This document shows, one piece after another, positions 24,096 to 34,929 of a DNA stretch of 64,000 nucleotides (the stretch's first letter is position 1; the number at the start of each line of letters is the position of its first letter). Source of the DNA: Fragum whitleyi (Eukaryota > Mollusca > Bivalvia > Cardiida > Cardiidae). The stretch lies in contig OX411543.1 of NCBI GenBank assembly GCA_948146395.1, positions 69,699,474 through 69,763,473 of the forward strand, in the 5' to 3' direction. Under the pieces are notes generated by a model. The model was not told the origin of the DNA. It made no database searches and saw only the letters and a list, made by a program, of their open reading frames with translations. The position numbers and the translations under genes are program-made.

Positions 24096-25015
24096 ACAAG
24101 GGGGTCAGAATGGCCCTAACAGCTCACCTGTATTTTATTGGTCCATTGGATATCATCATAGTAACTTTTTGGCAAAGTTTCATTCTCATTTGCCTAATTG
24201 TAGAAGAAGAGATGATATTCCAAGAATTTGAAGTGAAAATAGACCCTTCCCACCAAGTCCTTACTGAGGAGACTCAAAATAAGCCGGTTCCTGCTGCACC
24301 CATATATATGGGCAAATCAAAATTTTGCGAAAACTATTTTTGAAGAGGGTCAACAAAGGAACATTTTAGTAAAGTTTATGAAAAATGACGGAGTGTTTCA
24401 TGTGGAGATGTTGTTCAAAGATTTTGAGCTCCAAATCAGCCCCACCCTGCCACGTCCATGTAAAATAATTGAGCCAATCAAACTTTTGTGATCAATTTTT
24501 GAAACATGTCACCCAAGGATCAATCTGGTAGAGTTTCATTGAAATTGGCCTAGTGGTTCAAGGGGAGATGTCTTCAAAGATTTCGGGCTCAAAAGAACCC
24601 CCCCCCCCTTCCACACTATAACTTATGGGCCAATCAAAATTTAGTGAACAGTTCTTGAAAAGGGTCACCAAAGGAACATTCTGGTAACCTTTCATTGAAA
24701 TCAGCCGAAAGCTTCACAAAAAGTTTTTTGCGGATGCATGAAGGACGAGGGACTCAGGGTGATTGATTGATTGATTGATTGATTGAATGGAATTTAACAC
24801 CACTTTCAACTTTTTTTTCAGTTATATTGCGGCGGCTGGAGCAGCTAACAATGGTTTCCTGGTATTTCTCTCATCAGTACAACCATCACATCCTTTCCTA
24901 GCCTCCAGCTGCTATCTCACATAGGTCTACGATTATCAACCCATTGTTGAGAGACATATGACTCAGGGTGATCCAAAAAGCTCCCCTTGAGCATGGTGTG
25001 CTCAGGTGAGCTACA
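24096..25015. mobile_element. Family A element carrying a SINE insertion
   Basis: The left end is ACAAGGGGGTCAGAATGGCC...AGCTCACCTG and the right end is TTGAGCATGGTGTGCTCAGG then TGAGCTA. Modules of about 150 bp contain AAAGTTTCATTGAAATTGGCC and AGGGTCACC(A/C)AAGGA. A SINE is inserted near the right end at 24764-24959. Confidence 0.7.
24764..24959 (-). mobile_element. tRNA-SINE copy with 13-bp target duplication
   Basis: It is flanked by a perfect 13-bp duplication, GACTCAGGGTGAT, at 24751-24763 and 24960-24972. The body runs from TGATTGATTGATTGAATGG through CACCTAACAATGG-like text (AGCTAACAATGGTTTCC) to ATTGTTGAGAGACATAT. The tRNA-like head is missing (5' truncation). It is younger than the family A host element it interrupts. 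Confidence 0.88.
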
Positions 25016-25964
25016 ATTTTAAAGAGATATTGCCAAGATGATAGTTTCAAATTTTTGGCACATTAAACATTTTATTATAATTGATATTAAGGTCCCATTT
25101 CCCTTGTTTTCCCTGGAACAGTCCCCATTTTCCAAAGTATTTATCTGTATGACCAGACAAGCTTTCTCAATAATTTTCATAAGATTTGGCCAAATTTTTA
25201 GTTTCAGTAATGCTAACAAGGAATCAGTCACATGCAATAGGCCTTATTGTACCATCCCATTTTCAATACGGATCTTATAGGGGCAGAATTTTGGCCCCTG
25301 GAATGCTAACATGAATATTTGTCTTCAAAACTCACATAAATTATACCCCCACCTTCTTAGTAAGGGAGGGCATACTGGATTCACCATAGATGTCCGTCTG
25401 TCTGTCTGTAGACATTTTGTCCAGAAGTTTTCTCAGAGACTATTATAGCTACAGCTTTGAAATTTATACAAAATGTCTATCTATGAAGTAATGCACATGC
25501 AATTTTGAAGTCCCTACTCTCATTGGATGCTAAATTATCTCCCCTTGAACTTGTAATATTCATTTAATGTGACAGCTTGTAGCTTCCAAGTAATTAGACT
25601 AATTGAAAAACTTAAAAGAGCATAAATGTCCCAAGAATTATTTCTGTTAATTTTGGTTGAATTCTGACCATTTGTTTCAAGTGTAGAAGATTTTTTAGAT
25701 TTCCCCATATTGGGCCCTATTAAGTGAATTGAAAGCCCTAAGAACCTAAGTTATAATGCAGCATGACCAGGACCTAAAGAAGGAATCTGAAAGAGCATAT
25801 CCTTAGCATCATTCCTTCAAAAACTGGTTGAATTATGTCCAGTAGTTTCAGACAAAAATATCATTAGTGAAAACTTTACTACAACGCAAGGATGCACCAC
25901 AGGCCTTGACAATAGCCCACTGGACTTTATCCAGTGGAGCAAAATAAAAACATTTATTTAGAAC
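25016..25964. other. Intronic repeat remnants
   Basis: Family A and B style modules (AATTCTGACCATTTGTTTCA, GAAAGAGCATATCC) and a 3' end (CAATAGCCCACTGGACTTTA, TCCAGTGGAGCAAAATAAA) end at about 25950, just below the giant exon. No exon was recognised. Confidence 0.45.
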
Positions 25965-25968
25965 TTAC

Positions 25969-28900
25969 CCAACTACAATACCATGTGTAGATCTGTTTTC
26001 AGAATACGGAGATAGACATTTCTTATTGTCACACATAGAGCAGGTTGAAGATTTCCATAGTCTATCAAAATGCACCACGAAGAAGTCAGTTTCGTCACCA
26101 TAGAGATCAAGAGATTCACCCTCATTCTGGATAGTGGTCAGCCATACCAATTTTGCTCTTTCAAATTCTTCATTAGACATAAACATCATTGTTGTTTTGA
26201 AACTCTGAAAAAACTGCCTCCTATCAATATCAATATAATATCGGAATGCTTCATTTTCCATATACATTAAATGAAGGATAGTTAGACCATTGTCTATAGT
26301 ACATGTGTTAGCCATTCGTAGTCCTTCCACTTCACCGCCCCACTTCATCACACTTGGTAGCGACTTATTTGTCTTACTTTTGAAAACCTTCCTTTTTTCA
26401 GTCTGGTATAGAGGTTTTTTCTTACTGCGTCTCTGCCATACCTCTTCAGCAGTAAATATGTCATCTTTAATCTCTACCTTTTCTCCTTTCTCTTTTTTCT
26501 TTTTACCTTTTCTGGCCTTGGGAAATTGATTTTCAAGTATCTTTCCCTTTGTAATTGCTTTCATTTTAGCAATGAATTTTGCTGGCCTTTCTTTCTTTCC
26601 AAGTCCTGCATTGTTCTTTAATATGTTAAACCAATTTTCCACCGGAGAGTTTGTGTCCCTTGTATAAATGACTGACCTTGAAATTTTGGAGAGCATGATG
26701 CCTGACCACAATGGAAATATATACATAAACTTTGCAAGTAAGCAATTGATTATTTCTGGGCAATAATTTTGGTTTGTCTCATGATTGTCTTTCGAATCGT
26801 CTTTTTCTGCTTTAAGCTGTTCATACACACTCATAAATGCTTTATCATAGTGAGAAACATTTCTAATGGTTTGCTTGAAATTAGAATCATCCTCATCAGC
26901 AGGAGATTCTTCAAAATCTAAGTTGGAATTATCATCTTCTTCTTGGGTATCAATTTCTCTCTTGTTCATAAGGTTACTCAATTTTTCTCTAGATTCAGTA
27001 ACCTTTTCATTCTCTTTATTGAAGTGGAATTCAGTGCATATGTCCTTAAATATGTCTAAACTGTCTTTCAAATTGGTACAATTCTGAAGAAGAACAAAGC
27101 ATTTTTTTGCAAATCTGGAATTCTTCTTTGTTATATTCAAGGCATACCGCTTTAAGTTGTTTATAAAATCTTTCAACATATGTGTTGAACATAGATGATA
27201 GATGGTAATGTCTTTTCCAACATCTTTTGAGGAAAGTTGGCTGTATGAATCCTTTAAGTATTTTTTCACGTCAGAGTTGGAAAAGGCATGCAATGCTGCC
27301 TGTAGAATTGCATAGCTATAATCTGTTTCAACCTTTCTTACCCTTGTTGTGCAGCCTGAGAGTTTCAAGGCACGTTTTAATTGCATGAAAAAAAAGTCGA
27401 TTCTCGGGCTAGTATGATCAGTTGACAACATATCTGCCACAGATATTCCAGGCATATCATCTGAAGGTTTCACGACTATTGAATACAGATATGGCCTTTT
27501 TTGTCCTTGAATAGGGCTTATGACAGAACCTGTTGCATCTATGTAGAGATCTAGTTCATCTTTTCGGGCAAGGTCTTTCATGACATTAATCTGAGCTTCT
27601 GAAAACATTGTCACAGTAAAAGGATTATACCCGATTTCCCGTATGAATGTATCATTGTCCAACTCATAAACTTCCTTAAGTATTTCAACTTCAGCAATCT
27701 TATTGTCATTGAGCATTTCTTTTTTTACACTTTCAGAAACTATCTTTCGCAAAACATCCATACTTGGTACGCCACTAAAATTTCCTTCCTTCATTTCATC
27801 TTTCCATTGATCCATATTCTCATAAAAAGTAGACAATGGAGTATCATGTAGCAGTTTTTCAAGCATGTCACTTCTTTTCTTCGATTTGATGTTTCTTCTG
27901 TTGATATCTTCATCTGAATGATTAGGTACTCCTTCAGTCTTACAAAAAACAATGACATCATCCCCATCCTTTGGTTCAGCATATATACTAAGAATATACT
28001 TTGCTTTACAGTCTGCTGCTGTACATACAGCAGTATAAGTAGCATATATCTTAGATCGTTTTCTACTAAATGGTGGACTGATGTGATGAAATTTAAAAGC
28101 TATTGTACATCTATTTTCTATGCGCCTAAATTCATCGTAGAAAACATCGGTCCAATTTCCTGACATCTTCATGAATTTCCTTTTATTTTTATAAGTGGTC
28201 AATTTGGGTTTGATGGAATTCCATTTTGTTTCTGATATTCTAAATTGAAACTCTTTGTTGTCATCATTCATTTTTTCTGGAAAACCTGTTTCATCTTCTT
28301 GAACCTCCTCACCATTTTCACAAAAGGTACCCCATTCATGTTTATCGTCTCCTTTTTTTTCTGGATTCCCACGTTTTTGCTTTATTTCATAGGAAAAATG
28401 ATCACTTTCTTGTAAATCACTTTCCTTGTGTTGTTGTTTTTTTGTCTCAGAACTTTTATGTGAATTTTCATATTTTTTACCCTCACTTTTACTTTTCTTT
28501 TTTGTTCGTGACATTTCTGTAGGTTTACTATTCAAATTATTTTCCTCAGGATGGGTTTCAATTTCTTCCATTTGTTGTGTTATTGGTGAATTTGAAGTAG
28601 TGTGTTTCTTCTTTTTTTTCTTTTTCCTAGCACTGTGTTTATCACTTTCATTATTTTCAATTTCACTATGCATTTCTTTACTCGATGGATGTATGACATC
28701 TTTTTTCAAGTTTATCTCATCTAGGTTATTGTCCATTGGCTCTGTTAAAGGTGAATTTATCTTCTTGTGTTTTTTCTTTTTCTTCTTAGCATTTGGATTT
28801 TTAAAATCCTCTTCGTCAAAAGCCATTCCAAAAGTATTTCTCTTTGGTAACATTTCAGTTTTTTCATTACTGATATTCAATTCCTCATAGTCTGACTGTT

Positions 28901-29180
28901 TGTTGTCCATAGTTTTATTCATTTCTGAAACTGACCTCTTGTGTTTCTTTTTCCTTTTCTTAGCATTTTGAGAATCACTTTCATTATTTCCTTTCTCATT
29001 TCCTTGATTATCTCTCTTTTTTGATAGATTTATATTTTCATCATAATCCGACTGGTAATCTTTGCTTGGGTGAGGTTTGGTTGAATCAGATTTCTTGTTT
29101 CCTTTCTTTCTTTTTATCTTCACAGTGGAAGGGGCTTCATCTTTTTCACTACCAATCCTCAATTCAATTCCATTTTCCTT
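25969..29180 (-). CDS. Giant exon, 3' part: zinc finger + Mutator-like DDE transposase core + Cys-box of a putative protease
   Basis: This is the frame that ends at an apparent TAA (25967-25965). The product is probably a nuclear DNA-binding protein of transposase origin. Numbering from 29162, residues 1-340 are Lys/Glu/Ser-rich with KKRKKKHK-type nuclear-localisation clusters. A C2HC finger follows (C380, C385, C407, H415), like the WRKY-GCM1/FLYWCH fingers of Mutator transposases. A candidate RNase H-fold core has D542 (LYIDATG), D614 (VETDYSYA), C658-x2-H661 (HLCSTH) and E842 (SPVENWFNIL), the order typical of MULE transposases. NTCTIDNGL at 951-959 resembles a catalytic Cys box. The first codon of this frame is TTG, so this is not an independent start: the frame joins the upstream one through a one-base shift in the A10 run. 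The last bases, GG|GTAAGT, form a strong donor, so the TAA is likely intronic. It has no introns of its own within 5.2 kb. Family assignment is by motif only. Confidence 0.82.
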
Positions 29181-29935
29181 TTTTTTTTCTCAACACTGTG
29201 TTTATCACTTTCATTATTTTCAATTTCACTATGCATTTCTTTACTCGATGGATGTATGACATCTTTTTTCAAGTTTATCTCATCTAGGTTATTGTCCATT
29301 GGCTCTGTTAAAGGTGAATTTACCGTCTTGTGTTTTTTCTTTTTCTTCTTAGCATTTGGATTTTTAAAATCCTCTTCGTCAAAAGCCATTCCAAAAGTAT
29401 TTCTCTTTGGTAATATTTCAGTTTTTTCATTGCTGATATTGAATTCCTCATAGTCTGACTGTTTGTTGTCCATAGTTTTATTCATTTCTGAAACTGACCT
29501 CTTGTGTTTCTTTTTCCTTTTCTTAGCATTTTGAGAATCACTTTCATTATTTCCTTTCTCAATTCCTTGATTATCTCTCTTTTTTGATAGATTTATATTT
29601 TCATCATAATCTGACTGGTAATATTTGCTTGGGTGAGGTTTGGTTGAATCAGATTTCTTGTTTCCTTTCTTTCTCTTTTTCTTCACAGTGGAATGGGATT
29701 CATCTTTTTCGCTAACAATCCCAGGTTCAATCCCATTTTCCTTTTCCTTAGTACTGTGTTTATCACTTTCATTTTTTTCTATTTCACTATGCATTTCTTT
29801 ACTTGATGGATATATGGCATCCTTTTTCCAGTGTATCTCATCTAGGTTAATGTCCATTGGCTCTGTTAATGATGAATTTAACTTCTTGTGTTTTTTCTTA
29901 TTCTTCTTAGCATTTTGATTTTCACTATTAATCCT
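28634..29935 (-). repeat. 563-bp intragenic tandem duplication in the lysine-rich coding region
   Basis: CTAGGTTATT occurs at 28721 and 29284, and TGAGGTTTGG at 29071 and 29634, both spaced exactly 563 bp. A third, more diverged partial unit is seen at about 29760-29935 (CTAGGTTAA at 29842). Each full unit encodes an about 188-residue block including SVSEMNKTMDNKQSDYEE and RNTFGMAFDEEDFKNPNAKK. Since 563 is not a multiple of three, the extra or missing base fits the frameshift at 29179-29188. Confidence 0.85.
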
Positions 29936-31210
29936 ATTTTCCTTCTTTTTTTTGGATATATCCACCTTTTCATTTTTCCATTTTACTTTATCCAGGTCTG
30001 ACTGATTATCCTTCTCCATTAATCTTACTGTTGCATTTGACTTCCTATCTTTTTGGTCAATTTTATTTTTTTTGACATTTCGCCTTTCAATTTCACTGTC
30101 TTCACTATCACTTTCATGGCCCTTTCTCTTTTTCTCATTAGCAATTCGTTCTTTGCTATGTTCATTTTTTCCCTTTCTTTTCTTTTTCTTCGCAATGTAC
30201 TTTTCATTTTTGTTATGTTCACTTTCACTGCCACTCTTTTCTTCTTTTCCGGATCTTGATGTACTTTCTTTATTCAAGTTCCTTACATTGTGATCTAACT
30301 TGTTATAATCCAATAGTTGAGTCAAACTTGTTCTTGGACGCTGTGCCTTTACATTTTCATTGTTGTTTCTGTCAATTTCACTTATTTTCTCGTTCTGGGA
30401 TAGTTCAATATTTTCTTCATTTGTTTGAATAATACTTTCTCTGTGTTTTTGTGTCACTAAACCTTTGTCTATCTGTTGTGTTTCATCATCACAACTATCT
30501 ATTTGTAGGTTGTCTTCCTCAATATATGTCTGATTATCTTCAATTGTCAGTATTGATGCTGAATCTTTTTTCTTATGTTTTTTCTTTGTGTTCTTTCTCC
30601 TAGCATTGCGCTGTTTATTCCTGCTAATTTCAATATCAGCTTCACTACTATCCATTTTTTGTGGAATTTCTGTACCTTCTTCTATAAAATGGAAATTTTT
30701 ATCTATATTTCCCTCTAATCCTGACTTATTGATAGCTTTACCTTGGTTAAGTAGATCATTATGACTTTTTATTTGTTCATTTCTCTCAAAGGCATCTACG
30801 CATTTATCTTCTGTCAGATTATCTTTTGTTGAGATGGATTTATCATTATTCAAATATTCAATAAAGCTGTTTTGAAAGTAAACATTTTTTTTGTGTAATG
30901 ATCCGTTGTCAATTATAACATCAGGATTCTCTACATTCATAGACTGTTGGCTGTCATTTTTGTGATTTTGTTCATTAACAACTTTATTTTGATACAACTC
31001 TGTTTTGATCTTAACTTCAGTCGATCTTAATTCAGCTACATCATTTCTCTCTGTCAGATGAATATTATCACTATCTCCCTTTTCAGAAAAACAATAATTG
31101 TTTTGAAAACCTTGTTTCCTTTTGTATTGAATTTGTGACTGTAACTGTATTAACTCTCTGTTTTCGATTGCTCTTTTCTCTCTGTTCTTGTTTTTTCTTT
31201 TCTTAGGCAT
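29181..31210 (-). CDS. Giant exon, 5' part: lysine-rich N-terminus of the same gene
   Basis: I start translation at the ATG at 31210-31208 (MPKKRKNKNREKRA). The open frame continues upstream to 31243, but it opens with GTG there. Immediately upstream of the ATG is TATATTTTCAG|AC, a good splice acceptor (AG at 31214-31213), so the exon should begin at 31212. Joined to the inferred 5' exon the context is AAAC-ATG, with A at -3. The 680-odd residues are highly charged (Lys, Glu, Asn, Ser) with KKKKHK clusters, many predicted nuclear-localisation signals and no recognised domain. The last two-fifths are the tandem units shared with the next segment. The frame runs into TGA at 29161-29159 soon after the A10 run. 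With one more A it continues as KENGIELRIG, matching the unit-3 text KENGIEPGIV. A true pseudogene cannot be excluded, but a homopolymer error is simpler. Confidence 0.78.
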
Positions 31211-31282
31211 GTCTGAAAATATATACATTTGGATATGTTTCACATAATATCCTAATTTTCAACCATTTTTTGACAAAAAAAG

Positions 31283-31895
31283 GCCCAAGAGGGCCTGTAT
31301 CGCTCCACTGGCTTTAACATCTCTAACCTTTCATTAAACAAAGCTTACTTTGACTGAAAAAAAAACACTTTGAAATCACTTTAGAACTATTTTATGATGA
31401 TTTACTGGGTCTGGCCCACATTGCGACCAAATACTAAATTACCATTAATCTACATACCCTTTACCCATCTTATTACAATCATTAAGGTGATTGCAATTAG
31501 CAGACCACTCATTACTAGCACAATTTTAGTAATGGGTTATTCATGAAACTTGCATACCAAGATTCATCGCATAAGTGGAACTGATTGGGAGGAGAAGATA
31601 TTTAGCGATTTTAAATTGAAAACTAGCCCTGCCCTGTCAAACCCAGATTTATGGGCCCCATCAGATATCACAACCAATTTCAGTACAAGTGAAACTAAGG
31701 TATATTCATGCCTAGTTTTATCTAAATTGACCCAAAGGAAGGGGAGGAGAAGAGTTTTAAAGATCTAAAGGTGAAAAAAGAGAAGATTTTTAAAGAAAAG
31801 TTTATGACCGGACGCACGGACGGACGGACGGATGCACGACGGACACAACGCCATGACAATAGCCCCAGTGGCTTTCAGCCAGTGGAGCTAAAAAC
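31283..31895. mobile_element. Family B element
   Basis: The left end is CCCAAGAGGGCCTGTATCGC then TCCACTGGCTTTAACATC. The right end is a GGACGGACGGACGGATGC tract, then CCATGACAATAGCCCC, the hairpin GTGGCTTTCAGCCAG and TGGAGCTAAAA. The interior differs from the 22093 copy, so only the ends are shared. Confidence 0.7.
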
Positions 31896-32235
31896 TGTGT
31901 ACTCTAGAGAGTAAACAAACAAAAGTTAATGGACGGACAGTCAGATGGACAGATGCCAGACAGGAAAACCGGTATCGCAATACTTCTTTTGACTTTCAGT
32001 TATGAGAGCTAAAAACTGCAAAGTTTCATTGAAATCAAAGTGCTGAAAACACAGCCTGCACTTATTGTGAATAAGTTTTTAGTGCAATAATACCGTCTTT
32101 AACATTTTTTGGTTTAAAAAGGAAAATCAGGTGGGGTAGACTAAGATCAGACTGTGAATATGTACAGGCTGATCATTGTCTATACCTTGTGTTAATGAAT
32201 GAATACTCCCGACTCAGGATGGCAAGGCTAACTAA
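31896..32235. other. Repeat fragments in intron 1
   Basis: A GGACGGACAGTCAGATGGAC tract at about 31932 and a likely worn, reversed MITE G copy (CAGACTGTGAATATGTACAG and TGATCATTGTCTATACC near 32150-32190). No gene. Confidence 0.4.
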
Positions 32236-33862
32236 AACAAGAGGGCCATTGACCCTAAAGCGCTCACCTGATGCATGGCTAAACAAAAGTCAAAGAGATC
32301 AAGAAGAAAACATTTCAGTTAAAAATGTTGCCTCTAAAGTACTAAAAAACGTTTTTGACCCTCTATCAAACTTCTGTAAGATTTCAAGGCAATTTCAAAC
32401 TTGACCTAGGTTTCATACAAACATATTGAATAAGTTTCAAGATATTTGAGTAAACATTTTTTTCTTTTTTTTTTAAGATTTGACCCCTTGACCCCAATTT
32501 TGACCCCCACTTGACCCAATTTTGAAAATGACTGAGATTTGATGGAGACAAACATGTTTCAAGATATTTGGACCAAAGATGTGGCCTCTAGAGTACACAC
32601 AAGGTTTTTCCAAGATTTGAACCCTTGACCCCATTTTTTACCCAACTTGACCCAATTTCAAACTTGACTGAGATTTGATGGAGATATACATTCTGACCAA
32701 GTTTCAAGACATTTGAGCCAAAAGTATGTCCTCTAGAGTGCACACAAGGTTTTTACTAAGATTAGACCCTTTGACCCCATTTTTGACCCCACTTGACCCA
32801 ATTTCAAACCTGGCTGAGATTTGATGGAGACAAAAATTCTGGCCGAGTTTCAAGACATATGGACCAAAATATGGCCTATAGATTGCACAAAAGGTTTTTC
32901 AAGATTTGAACCCTTGGCCCTATTTTGACCCCACTTGACCCAATTCCAAACTTGACCGAGATTTGATGGAGACAAACATTCTGACCAAGTTTCAAGACAT
33001 TTAGACCAAAAATATGGCCTTTAGAGTGCACACAAGGTTTTTTAAGATTTGACCCCTTGACCCCATTTTTGACCCCACTTGACCCAATTTCAAACTTGGC
33101 CGAGATTTGATGGAGACAAACATTCTGACCAAGTTTCAAGACATTTGGGCAAAAAATATGGCCTCTAGAGAGCACACACAAGGTTTTTCTAAGATTTGAC
33201 CCCTTGACCCATTTTTGACCCTACTTGACCCAATTTCACACTTGACTGTGATTTAATGGAGACAAACATTCTGACCAAGTTTCAAGACATTTGGGCCAAA
33301 AATATGGCCTCTAGAGCGCACACAAGGTTTTTCTAAGATTTGACCCTTTGACCCCATTTGTGAACCTACTTGACCCAATTTCAAACTTGATCGAGATTTG
33401 ATGGAGACAAACATTGTGACCAAGTTTCAAGACATTTGGGCCACAAATATGGCCTCTAGAGCACACACAAGGTTTTTCTAAGATTTGACCCCTTCACCCC
33501 ATTTTTGACCCCACTTGACCCAATTTCAAACTTGACCGAGATTTGATTGAGACAAACATTCTGACCAAGTTTCAAGACATTTGGGCCACAAATGTGGGCT
33601 CTAGAGTGCACACAAGGTTTTTCTAAAATTTGACCCCTTAATCCCATTTTTGACCCCCACCTGACCCAATTTCAAACTTGACTGAGATTTGATGGAGACA
33701 AACATTCTGACCAAGTTTCAAGACATTTGGGCCAAAAATGTGGCCTCTAGAGTGCACACAAGGTAAAGTTTGACGAGGGACGATGGACGACAGACGATGG
33801 ACGCCAGACAGCAGCCCATCACAATAGCTCACCTTTAGCACTTCGTGCTCAGGTGAGCTAAA
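32236..33862. mobile_element. Family A element with about ten 143-bp modules
   Basis: The left end is ACAAGAGGGCCATTGACCC...GCGCTCACCTGATG and the right end is TTTAGCACTTCGTGCTCAGG then TGAGCTA. ACAAGGTTTTT recurs about every 140-147 bp. Each module holds TTGACCCCATTTTTGACCCC, GAGATTTGATGGAGACAAAC and CCAAGTTTCAAGACATTTGG. The three short minus-strand open frames here (32876-33958) are translations of this repeat and not genes. Confidence 0.8.
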
Positions 33863-33978
33863 AATGATCACTTCGGAGAAATTCTGAAATTGACATGTAC
33901 ATTTCTGATAAAAACTTTTCTTTAAATATTCAATATGTAACATATGAGGAAATGACATACAACCATTAAAGGCATGAT

Positions 33979-34163
33979 CAGTGTTTATTCTAGGATTTCA
34001 AAAATATGGGGGATATCAGCATGAAAATTGACACAATTGAGAAATGTGGTAATTCATGCTATTTGGTTATCGTAAAAAAAATACCCCACAAATCCAGAAA
34101 ATATGGGGGATATTTGAAAAAATTTGGTGAATACCCCAATCCCCTTGCCTAGAATAAATACTG
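33979..34163. mobile_element. MITE with CAGTGTTTATTCTAGG ends, copy 1
   Basis: The ends CAGTGTTTATTCTAGG and CCTAGAATAAATACTG are inverted with one mismatch. The direct repeat CATGAT lies immediately outside both ends. Related copies lie at 34394-34555 and 43161-43332. CAGTG-type ends suggest a hAT-like source, but a 6-bp duplication is not the usual 8. Confidence 0.75.
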
Positions 34164-34169
34164 CATGAT

Positions 34170-34393
34170 TGTTTCTATCATAATAATTATTTTCACTCTT
34201 ATAAAGAGGTCAGCCATAAATTACTAATTGTAAATTTGTTTTACTTACACTGAAAATACACTTTTTAAAACTCTTTTAATGTATTGATATTATTTTATCA
34301 TTTTCATTTATTATTTTTATTTCTTTCATCCAATATAATTTCTTGTAATCTTATAGAAGTTTATAGATGCCTCTCATGGATGCACAGACAATG
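34170..34393. other. AT-rich intronic sequence, nothing seen
   Basis: No repeat boundary, coding signal or RNA gene was recognised. Confidence 0.4.
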
Positions 34394-34555
34394 CAGTGTC
34401 TAATCAAGGATTAAAAAAGTAGGGGAGAATTTTGTTGAAAACAGTCAAAATTCCAATGTTAACTTTTACTCTTGCTCTATGTACATAACCTTCTAAAACA
34501 GGTGGGATTTTTCAAAAGTATGAATGTGCAATTCACCCTCCTAGAAAACACACTG
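34394..34555. mobile_element. MITE with CAGTGTCTAAT-type ends, copy 2
   Basis: Ends CAGTGTCTAATCAAGG and CCTAGAAAACACACTG. The inner text GTAGGGGAGAATTTT and ATTCACCCTCC parallels the copy at 43161-43332 (GTATGGGGGAG, ATTCCCCCTC). Confidence 0.6.
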
Positions 34556-34605
34556 CACAATGACCCAGTGACCTTTGGCTATTGGAGCTAAAAACAATTA
34601 CTTAC

Positions 34606-34723
34606 TTGAGATTGATTCAGAAACTTCACGTAAGATCAAGGCTGGAAATTTGCTTTCATTTGTACTTGTTGTTTGTTTACTCTTAATGGCTCATACAGAC
34701 TGAATAGATTGGTTCCATCATTG
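34606..34723 (-). other. Putative non-coding 5' exon of the minus-strand gene
   Basis: On the minus strand a pyrimidine-rich acceptor, TTTTCACTTTTTCAG, ends at 34724 and a consensus donor, CTCAA|GTAAGTAATT, starts at 34605, defining a 118-bp exon. All three frames contain stops; the first ATG opens a 12-codon frame. I therefore read it as 5' UTR ahead of the ATG at 31210. It would be an internal UTR exon, since it has its own acceptor, so a further upstream exon and the promoter are not located. This rests only on splice consensus. Confidence 0.45.
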
Positions 34724-34929
34724 CTGAAAAAGTGAAAACAAAATCAGAATTAAAAGTAACAACTTTAGTTGATACTTAAAGGTGACCTTTAAGCTTCCTT
34801 TGTAAGTTTACCAATTTCTTAAAACTATTTTGCAGATTTATGATAGCTGTGTCTCAAATGAAACATTCATGAAACAGATTTTTTTAAGGCAGTGCTATCA
34901 ATAAGATGTTGGAGTTCCTCATCAAGCCT

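Larger units (their letters stand above)
17613..25968 (-). other. Inferred intron 2 (8.36 kb) of the minus-strand gene
   Basis: The donor GG|GTAAGTTC at 25968 overlaps the apparent stop codon of the giant exon. The acceptor TATTTTTCAG ends at 17613. The interior is almost entirely dispersed repeats: nested TIR elements, a 155-bp array, family A and B elements, a SINE and a piggyBac-like MITE. No other convincing exon was seen inside, though a short one could be missed. Confidence 0.6.
31213..34605 (-). other. Inferred intron 1 (3.39 kb)
   Basis: Donor CTCAA|GTAAGTAATT at 34605 and acceptor ATATTTTCAG ending at 31213 on the minus strand. The contents are a family B element, a family A element with ten 143-bp modules and two short MITEs. 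No coding sequence was recognised inside. Confidence 0.5.

Noticed and set aside
28426..28890. Plus-strand 154-codon frame with Phe/Leu-rich, membrane-like sequence
   Set aside because: It is the antisense shadow of the lysine-rich coding region, where AAA/AAG codons read as TTT/CTT. The same applies to the frames at 29021-30293.
29162..29162. Separate gene starting at 29162
   Set aside because: The first codon is TTG, and the text before it continues the repeated coding unit of the upstream frame.
31243..31243. Start of the gene at 31243
   Set aside because: The codon is GTG and lies upstream of a strong splice acceptor, so those residues are probably intronic; the ATG at 31210 is preferred.
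32876..33958. Three minus-strand open frames of 63-106 codons
   Set aside because: They are translations of the 143-bp tandem modules of a family A element and repeat with it.
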